Below, piece by piece: positions 42,464-52,129 of a stretch of DNA of 64,000 bases. Numbering within the stretch: position 1 is the first letter of the stretch; the number at the start of each line of letters is the position of its first letter. Both the position numbers and the translations under genes were made by a program. A model generated the notes under the pieces. That model searched no databases. It saw only the letters and a list, made by a program, of their open reading frames with translations, and was not told the DNA's origin. This stretch comes from Litorivivens sp041624475 (GTDB lineage Bacteria; Pseudomonadota; Gammaproteobacteria; Pseudomonadales; Spongiibacteraceae): the NCBI RefSeq assembly GCF_041624475.1, contig NZ_JBFJUX010000002.1, positions 186,001 through 250,000 on the forward strand, given 5' to 3'.

Positions 42464-43594
42464 TCAAATTTCTTCGTCAGCAGATGTGGCTGAGCCTTGT
42501 TTTTTGCGGCTAGCGCGATACTCGCCGGGCGTCATGCCGGTCCACTTCTTGAACGAGCGATGAAAGGCGCTCGGCTCGTCAAAGCCCAGCAGGGCTGAGA
42601 CGGCGTTGATCTTGAGCTCCGGTTGGTTGAGCCAGCGTATTGCGTGCTCCTTGCGCAGATTGTCCTTGAATTCCTGATAGGTGGTGTCGTAGTCCTTCAG
42701 GCGGCGGCGCAGGGTTCTGACCGACATGTTCAGCTGTTCTGCCATCGCGACCACACTCGGGAAATCGCGGCTCAGGTCGTTGCCGACAATGCGTTTCATC
42801 TGGGCCAGCAGTGAGGTGTCTTCGTCGTCGGTCGACACCATCAGATAATAGGGCGCATCGCGCAGGAAGGCGCGCAGGGAATCCTCGGTGTGGACGAGCG
42901 GGCAATCAAGGTAGTGCTCGGGCAAGACAAAGGCGTTTTCCAGCTGGTCGTAGTACACCTCGCAACCGAGAATGTGCTCATAGTAGCTGGGGTCCTCCGG
43001 CTCCGAACCCTTGAGTCGCACTTCGTGCAACTGAATGTGACGACCAATCAGCCAGGAGCAGAAGCGTCGCCAGATCGCCATGCAGTGCACCACCGTATCG
43101 GTATCGAGGCTTGGCGTGTCTTCGAGCAGGTAGGTGGTATTGAAGGTGTAGGTTGCGCGACCGTTGCCGGTGCGGCGAATCGGTTTGGTATTGACCGGTG
43201 ACAACCCGGTTATGCTACGACAAAAGCCCATAAATTCCGCGGCCCGGCGCAGCGCATTTTCCAGGGTAGTGCAGTGGATAATGCACATGCACATCATTCT
43301 GAACGTGCCGGTAGGGGTGGCCTGCTGCAGGTTGAGACCAAAGGATTCGTCCTGCAGCAGCCACATTACGCGTCCGTAAATCAGGGTGTAGTAACGGGCG
43401 TCGATGGGGGTCTCGGGGTCGGCTTTGGGGTCGAATGGATCCTGGGGCAAGTCGAGCGACTTAATCAAAGCCTTGGGGTCGTAGCCCTGTGCTTCAGCAA
43501 CGCTGAGCATGGTTCGTGCGTATTTAAGCGGCACATAGTCGTTGCGGTGAGCAGATTTTGGGCGCATATCAGAGCCAGTTGTCGGGTGTTGCAT
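42464..43594 (-). CDS. AraC-family transcriptional regulator, copy 2
   Basis: 376 residues from the ATG at 43594; ATG 43567 is possible and neither has a strong ribosome site. It is a paralogue of the regulator at 4127-5197. Both share TGTFRMMC, a FCSW/LFSW-like segment, MSVRTL(R/H)R and the FHRSFKKWTG ending. The N-terminal effector domain resembles OruR/ArgR-type AraC proteins. It is followed 7 bases later by the lipoprotein phosphatase, its likely target or operon partner. Confidence 0.85.
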   Translation of the reverse strand: MQHPTTGSDMRPKSAHRNDYVPLKYARTMLSVAEAQGYDPKALIKSLDLPQDPFDPKADPETPIDARYYTLIYGRVMWLLQDESFGLNLQQATPTGTFRMMCMCIIHCTTLENALRRAAEFMGFCRSITGLSPVNTKPIRRTGNGRATYTFNTTYLLEDTPSLDTDTVVHCMAIWRRFCSWLIGRHIQLHEVRLKGSEPEDPSYYEHILGCEVYYDQLENAFVLPEHYLDCPLVHTEDSLRAFLRDAPYYLMVSTDDEDTSLLAQMKRIVGNDLSRDFPSVVAMAEQLNMSVRTLRRRLKDYDTTYQEFKDNLRKEHAIRWLNQPELKINAVSALLGFDEPSAFHRSFKKWTGMTPGEYRASRKKQGSATSADEEI

Positions 43595-43712
43595 TGAGTA
43601 TGATGGGCGCCGGCGTTGCCGCAGCGCCACCGGATATAGCAAAAAGCGGCAAAATCATAGCATTATCGGTCACAGATAGACCATCCCCGCTTTGCTCCGC
43701 AGCCCATCGATT

Positions 43713-44684
43713 CTACAGGGGGTAGTGGCAGGCAACTCGAACGGCTGAATCTTCAGAGCGCAGTTCCAGCTCGGGTTCCTGCTGCAGGCAGTGGGGCTGG
43801 GCCTTGGGGCAGCGGGGCGCAAAGGCGCATCCGGCAATCGCGTCCTGAGTACTCAGTTCACCGCGTACGGTGTCGTCGCCGGCCCAGTGTTTGCCAAAGC
43901 TGGGCACTGCATTGAGTAGGGCGCGGGTATAGGGGTGAGCGGGCTGTTCGCACAGGGTATTGGCATCACCCACTTCCACCAGCTTGCCTTTGTACATGAC
44001 GGCTATGCGGTCTGAAACATGTCGCACCACCGACAGGTCATGTGAAATGAACAGCATCGCCAAATGCATGCGCTGCTGAATCTCCAGCAGCAGGTTGAGT
44101 ATTTGAGCCTGGACCGATACGTCGAGGGCCGACACCGCCTCATCGCAGATTAACAGTTCCGGCTCCAGTGCGATGGCACGGGCAATCCCGATGCGCTGGC
44201 GTTGGCCGCCGGAAAACTCGTGCGGATATTTGTTCAGGGCATCACTGCTGAGGCCGACCACGTCGAGCAGTTCCTGTACTCGGCGCTGTCGTTCTGCGGG
44301 GCCGCCGCGGCGGTGAACAATCAGAGGCTCTTCCAGGATATGGGAAATGGTGTGCCGGGGGTTAAGCGATTCGAAGGGATCCTGGAACACCATCTGCATA
44401 TGCGGGCGCAGGGAGCGCCATTCGCGGTTGCTCAAGCCGGTCAATCGGCGTTCGCGGAAATACACGCTGCCCCCTGTAGGGGTGTGCAGGTTGAGCAGCG
44501 CCTTGCCGAGGCTGCTTTTGCCGCAGCCCGACTCGCCGACCAGGCCGAGGGTCTCGCCCGGATGAATGGTCAGGCTGACTCCGTCAACCGCTTTGATGGT
44601 GGTTTTGTGTTGTTTGAATACGCCGTAACGCTGATGGAAGTGCAGACAAAGCGCGTCAATGCGGAGCAGGGAATCAGTCGACAT
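43713..44684 (-). CDS. Peptide ABC transporter ATP-binding protein (OppF/DppF-like)
   Basis: 323 residues. Walker A is GESGCGKSS (residues 50-58), the signature LSGGQRQRIGIARAIALEP, and Walker B LLICDEAVSALD with Ala in place of the usual Pro-Thr/Ser neighbour. The C-terminal oligopeptide domain has the Cys-rich GCAFAPRCPKAQPHC, which in OppF-type ATPases binds [4Fe-4S]. It overlaps oppD-like by 11 bases and is last in the importer operon. Confidence 0.92.
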   Translation of the reverse strand: MSTDSLLRIDALCLHFHQRYGVFKQHKTTIKAVDGVSLTIHPGETLGLVGESGCGKSSLGKALLNLHTPTGGSVYFRERRLTGLSNREWRSLRPHMQMVFQDPFESLNPRHTISHILEEPLIVHRRGGPAERQRRVQELLDVVGLSSDALNKYPHEFSGGQRQRIGIARAIALEPELLICDEAVSALDVSVQAQILNLLLEIQQRMHLAMLFISHDLSVVRHVSDRIAVMYKGKLVEVGDANTLCEQPAHPYTRALLNAVPSFGKHWAGDDTVRGELSTQDAIAGCAFAPRCPKAQPHCLQQEPELELRSEDSAVRVACHYPL

Positions 44685-45675
44685 GTGCTGCCTCCTGAGT
44701 CAGTTCGCGCCAGCGCAGGCAGCGCACAGCGTGCTGCTGATCACTTTCATCCAGGCTTACCGGCTCGGTTTCACAGCGAGTAGTAGCAAACTGGCAGCGG
44801 TTGCGAAAGCGACAGAATGTGCCGTAAGTCTCGGGCTTGGCAACGGCCCCGGGAATGCTGGGCAGAGGCTGTTTGTGACCGCTGGCGGCGCCCGGCGTTG
44901 AATACAGCAAGGCGCGGGTGTAGGGGTGGCGAGGTTCGGCAAACAGGGTGTCGCTGGCGGCGGTTTCAACAATTTGCCCAGCATACATTACGGCGATGCG
45001 ATCACTGATCTGCGAGATCAACGCCAGATCGTGGGTAATGAAAAGCAGGGCGGTATTGTGTTCCCGCTGCAGGCGTTTGATGAGCTGTAGAATCTGCGCC
45101 TGAACCGTCACATCCAGAGCGGTTGTAGGCTCGTCGGCGATCAGCAGTGCCGGTTCGCAGGCCAGCGCCATGGCGATCATGACCCGCTGACGCATGCCAC
45201 CGGAGAGCTGATGGGGATAACTGTCGAAGCGGGACTCCGGCTGGGGAATACCGACACTGTTCAGCAGCTCGATAACTCGCTGGCGCATCTGACTGTTGTT
45301 GCGCTGGCGGCCGTGGATCTCGAGGACTTCGGCGATTTGATCACCAATGCGATGCACCGGATTGAGCGCCGTCATCGGATCCTGAAAGATCATGCCGATT
45401 CGGTTGCCGCGCAAAGCGGCCAGCTGTTGCGGTTTGAGGTCTCTGAGGTTCTGTTCCTGAAAGACAATATCACCGCCGGCGATGTAGGCATCAGGTTTTG
45501 GCAGCAAACCCATGATGGACAGCGCGGTAATGCTTTTGCCGCTGCCGGACTCCCCCACGAGACCTAGCGTTTCACCGGCCTTCAAGTGCAGGCTGACACC
45601 GTCGACGATGGTCAGGGTGCTGTGCTCGCCGCGTATGCAGGTCCGCAGCTCGTTGACTTTCAATAGCGTGCTCAT
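44674..45675 (-). CDS. Peptide ABC transporter ATP-binding protein (OppD/DppD-like)
   Basis: 333 residues. Walker A is GESGSGKSI (residues 41-49), the signature LSGGMRQRVMIAMALACEP, and Walker B LLIADEPTTALD. The C-terminal oligopeptide domain includes FCRFRNRCQFATTRC, a Cys cluster of the iron-sulfur type. It pairs with the OppF-like subunit to drive the YejB/YejE-like permeases. Its ATG overlaps the end of the binding-protein gene. Confidence 0.93.
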   Translation of the reverse strand: MSTLLKVNELRTCIRGEHSTLTIVDGVSLHLKAGETLGLVGESGSGKSITALSIMGLLPKPDAYIAGGDIVFQEQNLRDLKPQQLAALRGNRIGMIFQDPMTALNPVHRIGDQIAEVLEIHGRQRNNSQMRQRVIELLNSVGIPQPESRFDSYPHQLSGGMRQRVMIAMALACEPALLIADEPTTALDVTVQAQILQLIKRLQREHNTALLFITHDLALISQISDRIAVMYAGQIVETAASDTLFAEPRHPYTRALLYSTPGAASGHKQPLPSIPGAVAKPETYGTFCRFRNRCQFATTRCETEPVSLDESDQQHAVRCLRWRELTQEAAHVD

Positions 45676-47468
45676 TTGCGCCAGGTCTCATCGATAATCA
45701 AGCTGGGTTTTGCGCGTTCGATTTCGTCGTTCTCAATTTGCTGGCGGATTTCACTGTCGATCCAGAACAGGCCCCCGGTGCTGCCCATGGTGGCGAAGAC
45801 TGAATCGCTGGTGCGGGTGGCGCGCCAGGGTGGCAACTTCAGCCAGCGCCAGTAACCCTCGCGGGTGTAGGGTACTTTAAAGGTCGGAATAAATGATCCC
45901 TGCTCGTGAACCAGCTCCTGCAGTTTATGGGCAAGTCGGACGCGCTCTGCTTTGTCAGTTGCCCGGCGGTATTCCATGATGTAGCGATCGATTTCTGGGT
46001 TGTCGGTGTTGGTTATATTGTTGTTCTGCGGCTTGTGCGCGTTATCTGAGTGGTAGAACTCCCAGAACACCGGCGAGAGGCCGCCACCGGACCAGCCCAT
46101 CCAGGCAATCTGGTGTTTCTTTTCCAGTATCTGTTTAAACCCGGTTGAGGGGTCGAGCAATTGCAGTTGAAGGTCGATGCCGGCCTTGAGTGCCTCGCGC
46201 TGGATTATCACCAGCCGGTCGCTGTGATTACTGCTCAGGTAGGTCACCCGCAAGCTAAGCGGTCGACCGTCTTTTACCCGAATGCCTTGACCGTTGCGCT
46301 CCTGCCAGCCCGCTTCATTCAGCAGTAAATTGGCTTTGGCCAGATCAAAGTCGCGTGCGCGAATATCGGGGTGGGTGTAGTCACCGTAACCTTCGTACTG
46401 CGAATTCAAACGTTCATAGTCGCCGCGCAATACCGTATCAATAACTTTTTGGACATTGGTGGCATGGGCGATGGCGTAACGCACCTTGCGGTCGCCGAGT
46501 GTCGGGTCGTCTTCGTTCAGGTAGATGCCCGACGAAGGCTGTGGTACGTCATTGTAAAATTTTATCTTGCCCACGAGGCCTTGATCGTAAATATCGCCCT
46601 GAGCTTTTTTATGCCAAAAACGCGGAGAATTCAGCGGGAAGGTGTCGAGCTCGCCTTTAGCAAAATACTGATAGGCCATATTGATATCGCGGATTACTTT
46701 TACGCGGATATGATCCGGGTTGAAGCGATATTGCAGGTAGCGTTTATTGTCACCCCACCAGTTCCGCTTGCGCTCAAACTCCACGTATTTTCCCTTGCGG
46801 ATTTTGCTGATCTGATAGGCGCCGGTATTCGGTTCGATCTTCCAGTTATAGTTGCGTACCCACTGTTCATCGAGCTGGTGGAAGTGGGCGGGTGTGGGGC
46901 GCAGACCATATTCATACAGCAATTCTTCGCGCGGTTTAGGCACCGCGCCGGTAATGGCAATTGTATGCTGATCGTATTTTTTTACCTCAACAATCACCTT
47001 GCTGTAGTGGTTGTTGTACCAGGGCGCCACGATATGTTCGGAGCGCATAAACTCCAGAGTAAACAGGTAGTCATCTGCCGTTACCGGCTTGCCATCGGAC
47101 CAGCGCGCGTCCGGGTCGAGCCGGTAGTAAACGGTTTTGCCGTCCCCATCAAAGGCCCAGTGAGTCGCCAGCATGGGGATGGGGTTCAGCGTGTTGGGAT
47201 GAAAGTCTACCAGCGCCAGCGCATTGGCGCGCAGATAATGGGCGAAGCTGCCGTTGGCGTCCGGGCCGACCAGGCGCAGGGTGAGTGGAAAGGTCGTGAT
47301 AAAACTGCGAAAACGACCGCCGCGCTCGGCCTTCGGTGAGGCAAAAATCGGATCTTCCAGATTGGTCTGCCAATTCAGTTTTTCCGGCAGAGTTTCCGGC
47401 GCTGCGACAATATTTGGCGACAGCGCTGCAAGCAAGAGCGCAGCAAAAACTAAAGTGAATCTATTCAT
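45672..47468 (-). CDS. Extracellular peptide-binding protein, family 5 (YejA-like)
   Basis: 598 residues from the ATG at 47468, in an 8-base overlap with the permease gene; an upstream extension has no ribosome site. A signal peptide of about 23 residues (MNRFTLVFAALLLAALSPNIVAA) targets the periplasm. The SBP_bac_5 fold is seen in LATHWAFDGDGKTVYYRLDPDARWSDGKPVTADD. It is long for a Dpp-like protein and close to YejA-type. The ligand is probably a peptide or a modified peptide; it is not readable from sequence. Confidence 0.92.
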   Translation of the reverse strand: MNRFTLVFAALLLAALSPNIVAAPETLPEKLNWQTNLEDPIFASPKAERGGRFRSFITTFPLTLRLVGPDANGSFAHYLRANALALVDFHPNTLNPIPMLATHWAFDGDGKTVYYRLDPDARWSDGKPVTADDYLFTLEFMRSEHIVAPWYNNHYSKVIVEVKKYDQHTIAITGAVPKPREELLYEYGLRPTPAHFHQLDEQWVRNYNWKIEPNTGAYQISKIRKGKYVEFERKRNWWGDNKRYLQYRFNPDHIRVKVIRDINMAYQYFAKGELDTFPLNSPRFWHKKAQGDIYDQGLVGKIKFYNDVPQPSSGIYLNEDDPTLGDRKVRYAIAHATNVQKVIDTVLRGDYERLNSQYEGYGDYTHPDIRARDFDLAKANLLLNEAGWQERNGQGIRVKDGRPLSLRVTYLSSNHSDRLVIIQREALKAGIDLQLQLLDPSTGFKQILEKKHQIAWMGWSGGGLSPVFWEFYHSDNAHKPQNNNITNTDNPEIDRYIMEYRRATDKAERVRLAHKLQELVHEQGSFIPTFKVPYTREGYWRWLKLPPWRATRTSDSVFATMGSTGGLFWIDSEIRQQIENDEIERAKPSLIIDETWRK

Positions 47469-48504
47469 AATAGCTGAACTTGCGTGGATCAAAGGCTTCC
47501 CGAATGGCTTCACCAATGTACGTGACCAGCATTAATACCAGGGTCATTGCAGTAACGACCGACAGTACCAGCCACAGGGAATCCAGATTCTCTGTACCCT
47601 GTTTTAGCAGTTCTCCCCAGCTGGGGGTGGGTGGCGGCAGCCCAAAGCCCAAATAATCCAGTGCGGTTAGTGAGGTTATGCCGCTGGCAACGGAAAAGGG
47701 CACAAAGGTGATCAGCGTCGAGACGCTGTTGGGTAATATGTGTCGAAACACAATGCGGCTGTTAGATGCACCGATGGCGCGCGCCGCCATGACATAGTCG
47801 CGTGCAGCCTCTTTGTAGGTTGCCGTGCGCATATACCAGGTAATGCCGGTCCAGCCAAAAAACACCATGATGCCCACCAAGGTCCAGAATCCCGGCTGCA
47901 CGATAGAAGCGACGATCATGATGACGTAGAGAAAGGGCACGTTCGACCATATTTCAATAATGCGCTGAAAGATCAGATCAAAACTGCCACCCCAGAATCC
48001 CATCAGACAGCCAATACTGACCCCGATCAGGTAGTTGAAGAACAGCAACAAGAGCGAAAACAACAGCGCTATGCGAAAGCCGTAAATGATCCGGGCCAGC
48101 ACATCCCGGCCGCTGGTGTCGGTGCCCAGATAGTGTCCGCTGTCCCATGAGGGTGCGTGCGGCGGAAAATCACCGACGGCCAGATCGGTTTCCAGCGGGC
48201 CATAGGGAACCGGCGGCATGATGACGATACCTTCGCCGCTTTCAGCCAGCCGTGCTTTCAGAGCCTTGTAGTCGGTCTCGTAGCGATAGTCGAAGCCAAA
48301 GGTCTCACCGGGGATAATGTCGCCATAGGTGGGGAAATACCACTCTCCCTCGTAAATCACCAACAGTGCTCGTTGGTTGGCGATCAGCTCGGCGCCAAGA
48401 CTCAGTATGAACAGTGCCGCCAGAATAATGGCGGAATAGTAACCGCGACGGATGGCCTTGAAGCGCTCCAGCCTTTTGCGCGCGACCGGATTGAGTTTCA
48501 GCAT
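47461..48504 (-). CDS. Peptide ABC transporter permease (YejE-like)
   Basis: 347 residues. The long N-terminal region before the BPD_transp_1 domain is characteristic of YejE. Permease features are HYLGTDTSGRDVLARIIYGFRIALLFSL and the EAA loop AARAIGASNSRIVFRHILPN. It is an inner-membrane subunit that pairs with the YejB-like permease; their genes overlap by one base (TGATG). Confidence 0.92.
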   Translation of the reverse strand: MLKLNPVARKRLERFKAIRRGYYSAIILAALFILSLGAELIANQRALLVIYEGEWYFPTYGDIIPGETFGFDYRYETDYKALKARLAESGEGIVIMPPVPYGPLETDLAVGDFPPHAPSWDSGHYLGTDTSGRDVLARIIYGFRIALLFSLLLLFFNYLIGVSIGCLMGFWGGSFDLIFQRIIEIWSNVPFLYVIMIVASIVQPGFWTLVGIMVFFGWTGITWYMRTATYKEAARDYVMAARAIGASNSRIVFRHILPNSVSTLITFVPFSVASGITSLTALDYLGFGLPPPTPSWGELLKQGTENLDSLWLVLSVVTAMTLVLMLVTYIGEAIREAFDPRKFSYYE

Positions 48505-49532
48505 CAGCGCGCCTCTCCGAAGCGGATACGCGGGTCAACCAGGGCCACCAGAAAGTCGGAGATGATATTGCCTATCAGAAACAGCAGCGAAGTGATCACC
48601 AGTATGCCCAGTACGACCGGGTAGTCGCGCTCGAGAATGGCTTCATAACCAAGCAGGCCGATGCCGTCGATGTTGAAGATGGTTTCGATCAGAAAGGAAC
48701 CACTCATAAAAAAAGCGATATTGCCGCCGAAGGAGGTGGCAATGGGAATAAGACTGTTGCGAAAAGCGTGCTGCCAGACCGCTTTGGAGCGGGTCAAACC
48801 CTTGGCGGCGGCGGTGCGCATATAGTCTGCGGCCTGATTGTCCATCAGCGCGTTCTTCATCATAAAGGTCGTAACCGCAAAGCTGCCCGCCATATACGCG
48901 ATGAGGGGCAGGGTGCCGTGATAGAAGATATCTTTGAATTTTTCCCAGGTCGATAAATCATCGTAGTCGTCGCTGACGAAACCGCCGAGGGGAAAAATAT
49001 CCCAGTTGGCCGCGAATAAAGAGACCAGTGCTATACCGACTACATAGCTTGGCAGGGCATAGCCGAGAAAAATAACCGCCGAAGAGGCGTTATCGAGGAA
49101 AGAATTGTGATGCAGGGCTTTGCTGACGCCCAAGGGAATGCAGACCAGGTAAGTAATGAATAAGGTGGTGAGGCCGTAGAATATGGAGACCGGAAAACGC
49201 TCTTTGATAATGCTCCACACCGGGTCGTGGTAGCGGCTGGACTCCCCCAGATCAAATTGCAGTACGCGCCCGAGCCAGTGAGTGTAACTTTCCAGCAGAG
49301 GCTTATCGAAACCGTAGTAGGCCTCCAATTGTTTGATCTGTTCTTCCGAGAGGGTGTTGCCGCTTTGGGTGTCTCGGCGGCCGGCGGATTGCTCGCCGCT
49401 GACCAGCGCCGATGTCATCATTCGCTCTATAGGGCCACCGGGTACCACCCTGGTGACGGCAAAAACCAACAGGGTAATGCCGATAAATGTTGGAATAATC
49501 AACAGAAAGCGGCGTATGAAATAGGCGCTCAT
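48504..49532 (-). CDS. Peptide ABC transporter permease (YejB-like)
   Basis: 342 residues. Six membrane helices and the N-terminal MSAYFIRRFLLIIPTFIGITLLVFAVTRVVPGGPIE are typical of YejB/DppB. The EAA loop is MRTAAAKGLTRSKAVWQHAFRN. It starts 26 bases after the mltD stop, so the importer may share its transcript. YejABEF-type importers take up peptides and microcin C. Confidence 0.92.
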   Translation of the reverse strand: MSAYFIRRFLLIIPTFIGITLLVFAVTRVVPGGPIERMMTSALVSGEQSAGRRDTQSGNTLSEEQIKQLEAYYGFDKPLLESYTHWLGRVLQFDLGESSRYHDPVWSIIKERFPVSIFYGLTTLFITYLVCIPLGVSKALHHNSFLDNASSAVIFLGYALPSYVVGIALVSLFAANWDIFPLGGFVSDDYDDLSTWEKFKDIFYHGTLPLIAYMAGSFAVTTFMMKNALMDNQAADYMRTAAAKGLTRSKAVWQHAFRNSLIPIATSFGGNIAFFMSGSFLIETIFNIDGIGLLGYEAILERDYPVVLGILVITSLLFLIGNIISDFLVALVDPRIRFGEAR

Positions 49533-49558
49533 AGAATCCTGTCTGGCGGTATTGGAAG

Positions 49559-51169
49559 TTAGCGACCGGAGAGCTGGGTCACATCGACATACAAACTAAG
49601 CACTTGGCCTGGTTTCAGATATTTGCGGGTATCAATATTGTTCCACTGCGCTATTTCGTCAACGTTAACACTGAAACGGTCTGCAATTCTGGCGAGTGAG
49701 TCTCCGCGTCGCACGGTATAGGCCACCCAACGAATTACGCTGCGATTGCTGCGTTCATTGCTGGCAAGGCTGATCGACTTGCTCTGCCAGATCACCAGTT
49801 TGCGCCCAGTCTGCAATGGGTCCTTGGGTACCATGTTGTTCCAGCGGGCAAGCTCCTTTACTCCAACCCCGTATTGGCGGCTGATGGTCCACAGGGATTC
49901 TCCGGATTTTACCTGGTGGTATACAGACTGTTTGCCGGTACTTTGACCTTTTTGTTGGGCCGAGGCCAGGCGCTGTTTCTCGCTCAGGGAGTAGTGAGAG
50001 TCGGCCATCGAGGCTGAGGGCAGCAGCAGTGTCTGGCCAGCGCGAATGGTGTTGCTGGAGAGCTTGTTGGCCGCTTTGATAGTGGCTACATCGGTATTGA
50101 AGTGGCGAGCGATCTTGATCAGGCTGTCGCCGGGTTCGACGCGGTAGCGGCTCCAGTTCAGGCGCTGGGAGGGCGGAATCTCGGCCAGGGCGGCTTTGAA
50201 GTGGCTGGCGTTCTCGATGGGAATGGCGAGCCGGTGGGGCCCGTTGGGATCAGTTGCCCAGCGGTTATAGCCGGGATTGTAGTGATACATCTCATCAATG
50301 CTGATGCCCGCGAGTTCGGCCGCTTGTGCCAGATCGATCTGGCCATTGGTTTCGACAATCTCAAAGGTTGCTTCATTCGGGATCGGCGCAATGCTGATAC
50401 CTTCCTGCTCGGATTGCTTAATCAGTTGAGTCAGGGCGATCAGTTTGGGAATGTAGGCTTCGGTTTCCTCGGGCAGTGACAATGACCAGAAGTCCGTGTC
50501 CCGGCCGGCCTTGCGATTGCGGCGAATCGCACGGTTTACGGTGGTGGCGCCGGAGTTGTAGGCGGCCATGGCCAGTAACCAGTCGCCGTCAAAACGCGAG
50601 TGTAATTCCAGTAGATAGTCCAGGGCCGCTTCGGTGGAAGCCATTACATCGCGGCGCCCGTCATACCACCAGGTGCGGGGAAGGCCCATGTGTTTGGCTG
50701 TAACCGGCACAAATTGCCAGAGCCCGGCGGCGCGGCCGTGGGAATAGGCGAAGGGGTCAAAGGAGCTTTCGATGGCAGGCAGGAGCGCGAACTCCATCGG
50801 CATATTGCGCTCGTTGATGGCTTCGACGATAAAGTGCATGTAGCGGCTTGAGCGTTCCGTTATGGTCTGAAGGAACACGGGCCGGTCGCGGTAGAACTCA
50901 AAGTACTCCTGAACGCGAGGGTTGTCGCTGAGGTCCGTCAGCTGATAGCCATCGATAATATGGTGCCAGAGGTCATTATTCGTTTCGGGTGCTGGTTCGG
51001 TGAGGCCGAGGAGTTTGCAGTCCCCTTTGCGTATCGAACCTTTTGCACAGGTGCTTGGCTTGGCAGAGACTGACTCTTCCTGTTCGGGTTGCGGTGCGCA
51101 GCCTCCCAGTGAGACCAGGGAAGCAAGAAGAAACAGCGTTTTTAAATTATTGTTTATGGGTTTGCTCAT
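49559..51169 (-). CDS. mltD: Membrane-bound lytic murein transglycosylase D-like lipoprotein
   Basis: 536 residues. The lipoprotein signal ends at LGGC (Cys 24). The SLT domain has the catalytic glutamate E134 in LLPAIESSFDPFAYS and AAGLWQFVPVTAKHMGL. Three C-terminal LysM repeats start at YRVEPGDSL, YHQVKSGESL and YTVRRGDSL; E. coli MltD has two. It cleaves murein glycan strands, releasing anhydro-muropeptides in the periplasm. A peptide importer operon starts 26 bases downstream. gloB lies upstream on the same strand, as in Pseudomonas. Confidence 0.95.
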   Translation of the reverse strand: MSKPINNNLKTLFLLASLVSLGGCAPQPEQEESVSAKPSTCAKGSIRKGDCKLLGLTEPAPETNNDLWHHIIDGYQLTDLSDNPRVQEYFEFYRDRPVFLQTITERSSRYMHFIVEAINERNMPMEFALLPAIESSFDPFAYSHGRAAGLWQFVPVTAKHMGLPRTWWYDGRRDVMASTEAALDYLLELHSRFDGDWLLAMAAYNSGATTVNRAIRRNRKAGRDTDFWSLSLPEETEAYIPKLIALTQLIKQSEQEGISIAPIPNEATFEIVETNGQIDLAQAAELAGISIDEMYHYNPGYNRWATDPNGPHRLAIPIENASHFKAALAEIPPSQRLNWSRYRVEPGDSLIKIARHFNTDVATIKAANKLSSNTIRAGQTLLLPSASMADSHYSLSEKQRLASAQQKGQSTGKQSVYHQVKSGESLWTISRQYGVGVKELARWNNMVPKDPLQTGRKLVIWQSKSISLASNERSNRSVIRWVAYTVRRGDSLARIADRFSVNVDEIAQWNNIDTRKYLKPGQVLSLYVDVTQLSGR

Positions 51170-51240
51170 AAAAAAATACCATCAGTACATACCGCGTCAC
51201 TGAATGGTTTGCCCGCAAAAAGTTCAGGCAAAACAATCGT

Positions 51241-52014
51241 CTAAAAGTTATCTTTCCAGCGCCTTATCGCCGCAAAGACTTCAGCTTCCCTGTCGATGTG
51301 AATATTAGCATAATCCCTTGCAGAAGCTTGCACGCTCGTTTTGTCGGCCCGCAGGAAGGGGTTGGTCGCGAGTTCTTCTGCGATGGTTGACGGCACCGAG
51401 GGCTGGTTTTTCGCCCGCAGGCGATCCACTTCGCGGCTCCGGGCGATCAGTGATTCGTTGTCGGGCTCGACAGCTCGAGCGAAAGCCAGGTTGGCCTGAG
51501 TGTATTCGTGGGCGCAATAGACCCTTGTATCAGCGGGCAAATCCTTCAATTGTGCCAATGATTGATGCATTTGCTCGGGCGTGCCTTCAAACAGGCGACC
51601 GCAGCCGCCGGCAAACAGGGTGTCACCGCAAAACAGACCGGGCTGATCGGTTTCATTGGTATAGAAAGCGATGTGGTCGAGGGTGTGGCCGGGTACTGCC
51701 AGTACGTCAAAGCCGGTGTTGAGGGCGGTAACGCGGTCACCGGCGCAGACGGGCTCATTGATTTCCGGTGCCGACGTTTCAGGGCCGATGATACGCAGAG
51801 AGGGGTGGGCGGCTGTCAGCTCGGGCAGGGCGCCAACGTGATCGAAGTGGTGGTGAGTGATAAGCACCCCTGTCAGCTTCAGGTTTTTGGCCTGCAAGTG
51901 CCGCTCTACGGGAGCGGCTTCTCCGGGGTCAACGACAAAGGCCTGGCCCTGGGCATTTGACAGGCACCAGATGTAGTTATCGCTAAAGGCTGAAATAGGC
52001 TCTATGGTAATCAT
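51241..52014 (-). CDS. gloB: Hydroxyacylglutathione hydrolase (glyoxalase II)
   Basis: 257 residues. A metallo-beta-lactamase fold with metal motif THHHFDH near residue 53, GHTLDHIAFY and CGDTLFAGGCGRLFEG. The glyoxalase II C-terminal domain (RARSREVDRLRAKNQPSVPSTI-like region) is present. It hydrolyses S-lactoylglutathione to lactate and glutathione in methylglyoxal detoxification. It diverges from the methyltransferase gene, sharing a 115-base promoter region. Confidence 0.95.
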   Translation of the reverse strand: MITIEPISAFSDNYIWCLSNAQGQAFVVDPGEAAPVERHLQAKNLKLTGVLITHHHFDHVGALPELTAAHPSLRIIGPETSAPEINEPVCAGDRVTALNTGFDVLAVPGHTLDHIAFYTNETDQPGLFCGDTLFAGGCGRLFEGTPEQMHQSLAQLKDLPADTRVYCAHEYTQANLAFARAVEPDNESLIARSREVDRLRAKNQPSVPSTIAEELATNPFLRADKTSVQASARDYANIHIDREAEVFAAIRRWKDNF

Positions 52015-52129
52015 GCATACTCAGTTTCGGGATTTTGGGGTACGCTAATTGACTGCCGGCGGGAACGCAAGCAAAGTTCCTGCCATGCAGTAGAGCGTTT
52101 AGAGTACATTCCAGTCGAGGAGTTTCACT

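Noticed and set aside
46371..47339. 322-codon frame antisense to the peptide-binding protein gene
   Set aside because: It is a shadow of a well supported gene, with no start signal of its own.
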